A stretch of 64,000 nt of DNA from Spirochaetaceae bacterium (GTDB lineage Bacteria; Spirochaetota; Spirochaetia; SZUA-6; Bin103), in assembly GCA_028820215.1 (NCBI GenBank), contig JAPPKD010000258.1:10333-74332 (forward strand). The letters run 5' to 3'. The notes below the pieces were generated by a model, which searched no databases, was not told the DNA's origin, and was given only the letters and a program-made list of their open reading frames with translations. Positions 61,527 through 64,000 of this stretch are shown here, piece after piece; within the stretch, counting starts at the first letter, position 1, and each line of letters opens with the position of its first letter. A program made the translations under genes and the position numbers.

Positions 61527-63582
61527 CGCCGTCATCGCCGCTCGCCAGATTTCCGCGTACCGCACCGTAGTCGGTTCCCAATTTCAGACGGTGCTCTGAC
61601 AGCCACGACTCGATCTCCTTCCGCGATTCGATCCCTATATGATCGGTATCGTCAATCTCCTCTGCGGTCATGCGAGTCAGATCTCTGATCGTCCGGACGT
61701 CCGGCGGCAGGTGATTCATGACGCGGCTCTTCCTTTGGTCGGTCGAAAACTGCAACGCGTCCACTGAGGTATCCAGAAGCTCGCGTACCCGTTCGTCAAC
61801 GCCCTCAGCGTCGGTATTCTGCTCCTTATCACCGCTGGACCCTGTCGGCGTCTCACCGAGGAGTTTGTCGAGGCTGAACTCGTCGAGGCGGTCGTGCTCC
61901 CCATAGAATCGCTCTTCGATGTAGGGGAGCACATTGTGCTCCCAGATCAAGTCGACCATCTCCTTGTCGAGGTCAGGCTTCATGAAATAGCTCGGCCCGA
62001 TAGCCGCCTGCCGGTCGTCCAGCTTCACGTTCGCGTGGTCGACGACTTCGGCGACCCACGTCATGTCGGGCGCTTGCTCGCCCAGCCAGCGCCGCAGCAG
62101 CCCTTGGATCGGCGGCTTGTCGGGGTGAAACTCCACGAAGTGGAACCGTCGCCGCAACGCGAGGTCCACCAGCGCGATGGAGCGGTCGGCGGTGTTCATG
62201 GTGCCGATGAAGTAGAGGTTCTTGGGCAGCGCAAAACGCTTGCCCGCATCGGCATACTGAAGGCGCATCTGCTCGCCACGGTATTCCAGCAAGAAGTACA
62301 GCTCACCGAATACTTTGGCCAGATTGCCCCGGTTGATCTCGTCGATCACCAGGAAATGCATCTCGCCCGGCTTGTCGTCCGCAGCCTCCGCAGCGTCCAG
62401 CAGCGGCCCGTTCCTGGGGGCGAAGCTGGGCTGTCCACCTTGCAATGTGGGGCGGAACCCCTGCACGAAGTCCTCGTAGGCGTAGGACGGATGAAACTGG
62501 ACGATCCACACGCGATCCGGCGACCCGGCGAGGCATTCGGCCAACTTCCGGGCAACGTAAGTCTTACCGGTACCGGGCGGTCCCTGAAAGATGACTTGGC
62601 GCTTGTCGTCGAGCAGCTTCCGTAGCTTCTGAAGGGCACCGGCGTCGAGCAGGAGTTCGTCAGCCAGCGATTGCAAGTCTGGCTGAGGGTCTGGCGGCGG
62701 ATACGGCGGAGGATCGAAGCGCTTCTCATACTCCGCCTTACACGCACGATAGCGATCCGAGAACTCCTTGTGGCGGCCCGCGGGCTCGTGCTCTTCCAAC
62801 CTGTTCAGCAGCTCGCTCATCTTCCGGAGCTGTTCTTGTGCGTCGTGCTGATTGCCCTTGGACAGGGCCGACGAAAGGCCCTTCGAACAGGCATTGAAGC
62901 GGTCCACCGGATACCATACCCCAAAGACTGCCGACTGCGCTTCGAGGCGAGTACGCATCCTGTCGAGCGTGTCTGCTTCCTCGATGAGCCGGTCGAGGAA
63001 CCCGAGCGCGTGCTCATAGAGCGCCGCCGCGTCCGCGTCCTTGGGAGGCCCCTGACACTTGGCGAGTTCGTAGGTGGCGGCGAACGCCGTCGTCATGAAC
63101 GGGGGGTATCGCTCGGCATCCAATCCCATCAGCAGGAAGGAAATCAGTCTCATCCGCGTTCCATCGCCACGGATCACGTTCTGAGGCAATCGCTCGGCGA
63201 ATGCACGCACCCGCTCGATCACATCGCCTGCGGAATGCGCTGCTCCCGGCGATTGCTCATACGGTGCCCAGAGCTTCAGCAGTGCATCCGACGCTCCATC
63301 CGGGTCCGTATTGAACCAGTTCAACAGATCGTCGCGGCCCCGCCAGCCGCAAAGGTTGATGACGTAGCTGGGAGTGACCTCTCTCAGGAGATCGAGCCAG
63401 TTGACGCTGCCGGAGAGCAAGGCTTCGCGTACGCCGCCGAGCTCTCGTGCTACTTCACGTTTGTAATTCAGTTCATCCGTATCGAGTCGTCCAGTAGCGA
63501 CGTACCGCCGCAGGCGTTCGATGTACTCGACCCATGCAGCTGCTTCGGCCATGTTCACTCCGCGGGTCTCGCTCTCGCTCAT
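61513..63582 (-). CDS. mcrB: McrB-type AAA+ subunit with unusual N-terminal domain
   Basis: 689-aa AAA+ protein. Walker A G334-P-P-G-T-G-K-T341, Walker B LVIDEINRGN (411-420) with the McrB-typical N-R-G-N, and sensor GTMNTADRS (460-468) followed by LRRRF. A proline-rich linker (residues 291-302) separates the motor from an N-terminal region of 290 residues that has no DNA-reading domain I can name (not an evident EVE, DUF3578 or B3-like fold). ATG 63582 is assumed; ATG 63552 has a better ribosome site (CGGAG). McrC is encoded by overlapping reading frames downstream. Confidence 0.92.
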   Translation of the reverse strand: MSESETRGVNMAEAAAWVEYIERLRRYVATGRLDTDELNYKREVARELGGVREALLSGSVNWLDLLREVTPSYVINLCGWRGRDDLLNWFNTDPDGASDALLKLWAPYEQSPGAAHSAGDVIERVRAFAERLPQNVIRGDGTRMRLISFLLMGLDAERYPPFMTTAFAATYELAKCQGPPKDADAAALYEHALGFLDRLIEEADTLDRMRTRLEAQSAVFGVWYPVDRFNACSKGLSSALSKGNQHDAQEQLRKMSELLNRLEEHEPAGRHKEFSDRYRACKAEYEKRFDPPPYPPPDPQPDLQSLADELLLDAGALQKLRKLLDDKRQVIFQGPPGTGKTYVARKLAECLAGSPDRVWIVQFHPSYAYEDFVQGFRPTLQGGQPSFAPRNGPLLDAAEAADDKPGEMHFLVIDEINRGNLAKVFGELYFLLEYRGEQMRLQYADAGKRFALPKNLYFIGTMNTADRSIALVDLALRRRFHFVEFHPDKPPIQGLLRRWLGEQAPDMTWVAEVVDHANVKLDDRQAAIGPSYFMKPDLDKEMVDLIWEHNVLPYIEERFYGEHDRLDEFSLDKLLGETPTGSSGDKEQNTDAEGVDERVRELLDTSVDALQFSTDQRKSRVMNHLPPDVRTIRDLTRMTAEEIDDTDHIGIESRKEIESWLSEHRLKLGTDYGAVRGNLASGDDGDATT

Positions 63583-63680
63583 GTTATTCTCAATGCCGGC
63601 GCTTTGCCCGCTGTCTTGTTTCGAGTCATGCCGCCGGTGAGATGGGGCAACCTGTCTTGTCCATCACGGCGAACCTCAAA

Positions 63681-63811
63681 GGTCCTGAACGCCGCGCCGA
63701 GCGGCTCGAACAACGGCACGGGCTCGGTCGAGGGTGGCCAAGTGAAGCTTCGGGGTGCTGATACTCAAGCTGCGACTTGAGCGTGAACAGCGACCTCGGA
63801 TAGTCGATCAT
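63681..63811 (-). pseudogene. Relic of the 59-kb unknown-family gene
   Basis: Two blocks match the intact gene at 59044-59901. GGCTCGGTCGAGGG with TGGCCAAGT (63721-63742) and flanks correspond to 59547-59640, and TGCGACTT with GCGTGAACAGCGACCTCGG (63772-63799) and GTCGATCAT correspond to the 5' end at 59860-59901. The part between them (about 215 bp in the intact gene) is deleted, and frameshifts remain. It lies directly upstream of McrB. The remaining 189 bp to the window end hold no gene I can support. Confidence 0.75.
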
Positions 63812-64000
63812 CACGAACCCCCTCTGCCGACCCGCGCCGATGGGTCACTTATGGTGAGCGGACGCCATCGGCTCACGACCACCGTTGGGTCTTGCCGGCC
63901 GCCTGGTAGCAACGGCCATGCTAACACGGATCTTTCGTTCTTGGTACGTAACTATTCAGCCGGGGCGGACGGTTTGAGGCAGGTTGGGATCATGGGGCGA

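Noticed and set aside
63838..63876. Interleaved inverted repeats CGATGG/CCATCG and GTGAGC/GCTCAC suggesting a pseudoknot
   Set aside because: The third loop would be zero bases, which is sterically implausible for an H-type pseudoknot; 6-bp stems also occur by chance in GC-rich DNA.
1..64000. CRISPR arrays, tRNA or rRNA genes
   Set aside because: No regularly spaced repeats, no cloverleaf with CCA-type acceptor ends and no conserved rRNA segment were found by reading the sequence.

Overview
The window is about 68-70 % GC in most metabolic stretches, densely packed, and has many 4-bp start/stop overlaps. It looks like a chromosomal segment of a free-living or host-associated Spirochaetota bacterium. 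The main clue is the solute-binding proteins: their signal peptides end in A-T-G-E-E-E or A-A-G-E-T-E-like sequences without a lipobox cysteine, a style common in spirochaete sugar importers. This is inference; no rRNA or other marker gene is present, and no tRNA or CRISPR array was seen.

Layout. 0-1 kb: 3' end of a DUF4143-type ATPase. 1-5.5 kb: alpha-glucoside-type ABC importer (binding-protein gene broken by an in-frame TAG) plus a 2-hydroxyacid dehydrogenase. 5.5-11.4 kb: cupin, sulfatase, hydantoinase B and A. 11.5-14.7 kb: DapA-family lyase, aldo/keto reductase, sialidase-like protein. 14.7-20.2 kb: six tightly overlapping minus-strand genes, in which an ATPase, a Toprim/DUF4276-like protein and a HigA-like regulator lead into an unknown protein, an enolase-superfamily enzyme and an acyltransferase. 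20.4-25.4 kb: sialidase-like, NIPSNAP, DUF4038 glycosidase, UxuA-like and nitrilase genes. 25.6-27.3 kb: a DUF1703 ATPase/nuclease and a relic of the UxuA-like gene. 27.3-33 kb: DapB-like, ceramidase-like, SDR, a DUF433/DUF5615 toxin-antitoxin pair, PhyH, RraA. 33-43 kb: GH2, GH29, a second importer (SBP-permease-permease), UxuA-like, large putative glycosidase. 43-47.5 kb: second enolase-superfamily enzyme, unknown protein, aldo/keto reductase, AbrB/PemK toxin-antitoxin. 47.5-54.3 kb: a third importer whose permeases and binding protein are separated by a glycosidase-like gene and a two-gene ImmA/IrrE cassette. 54.4-60.2 kb: two divergent paralogs of unknown function, sialidase-like protein, HpaI-type aldolase, unknown-family paralog, DUF2164. 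60.3-64 kb: McrBC-type restriction module followed by a relic of the 59-kb gene.

How it works together. The core is catabolism of glycans and sugar acids. Three CUT1-type importers bring in oligosaccharides, each without its own ATPase gene, so a shared MsmK/UgpC-type ATPase elsewhere is expected. GH2, GH29, DUF4038, sialidase-like and sulfatase enzymes trim substrates. Mannonate-dehydratase-like, enolase-superfamily, DapA/HpaI/RraA aldolase-like and oxidoreductase enzymes process the acids. Into this background several defence or addiction cassettes have been inserted. They are less GC-rich where sampled (about 57-63 %), and some are flanked by broken copies of neighbouring genes.

Most notable: the ATPase-Toprim-HigA trio coupled to catabolic genes; the 98-aa/ImmA cassette that splits an importer operon; perfect hairpins just after all three binding-protein genes; gene relics flanking the McrBC and DUF1703 cargo; a nonsense-interrupted binding protein; and a toxin gene whose expected ATG is ATT.
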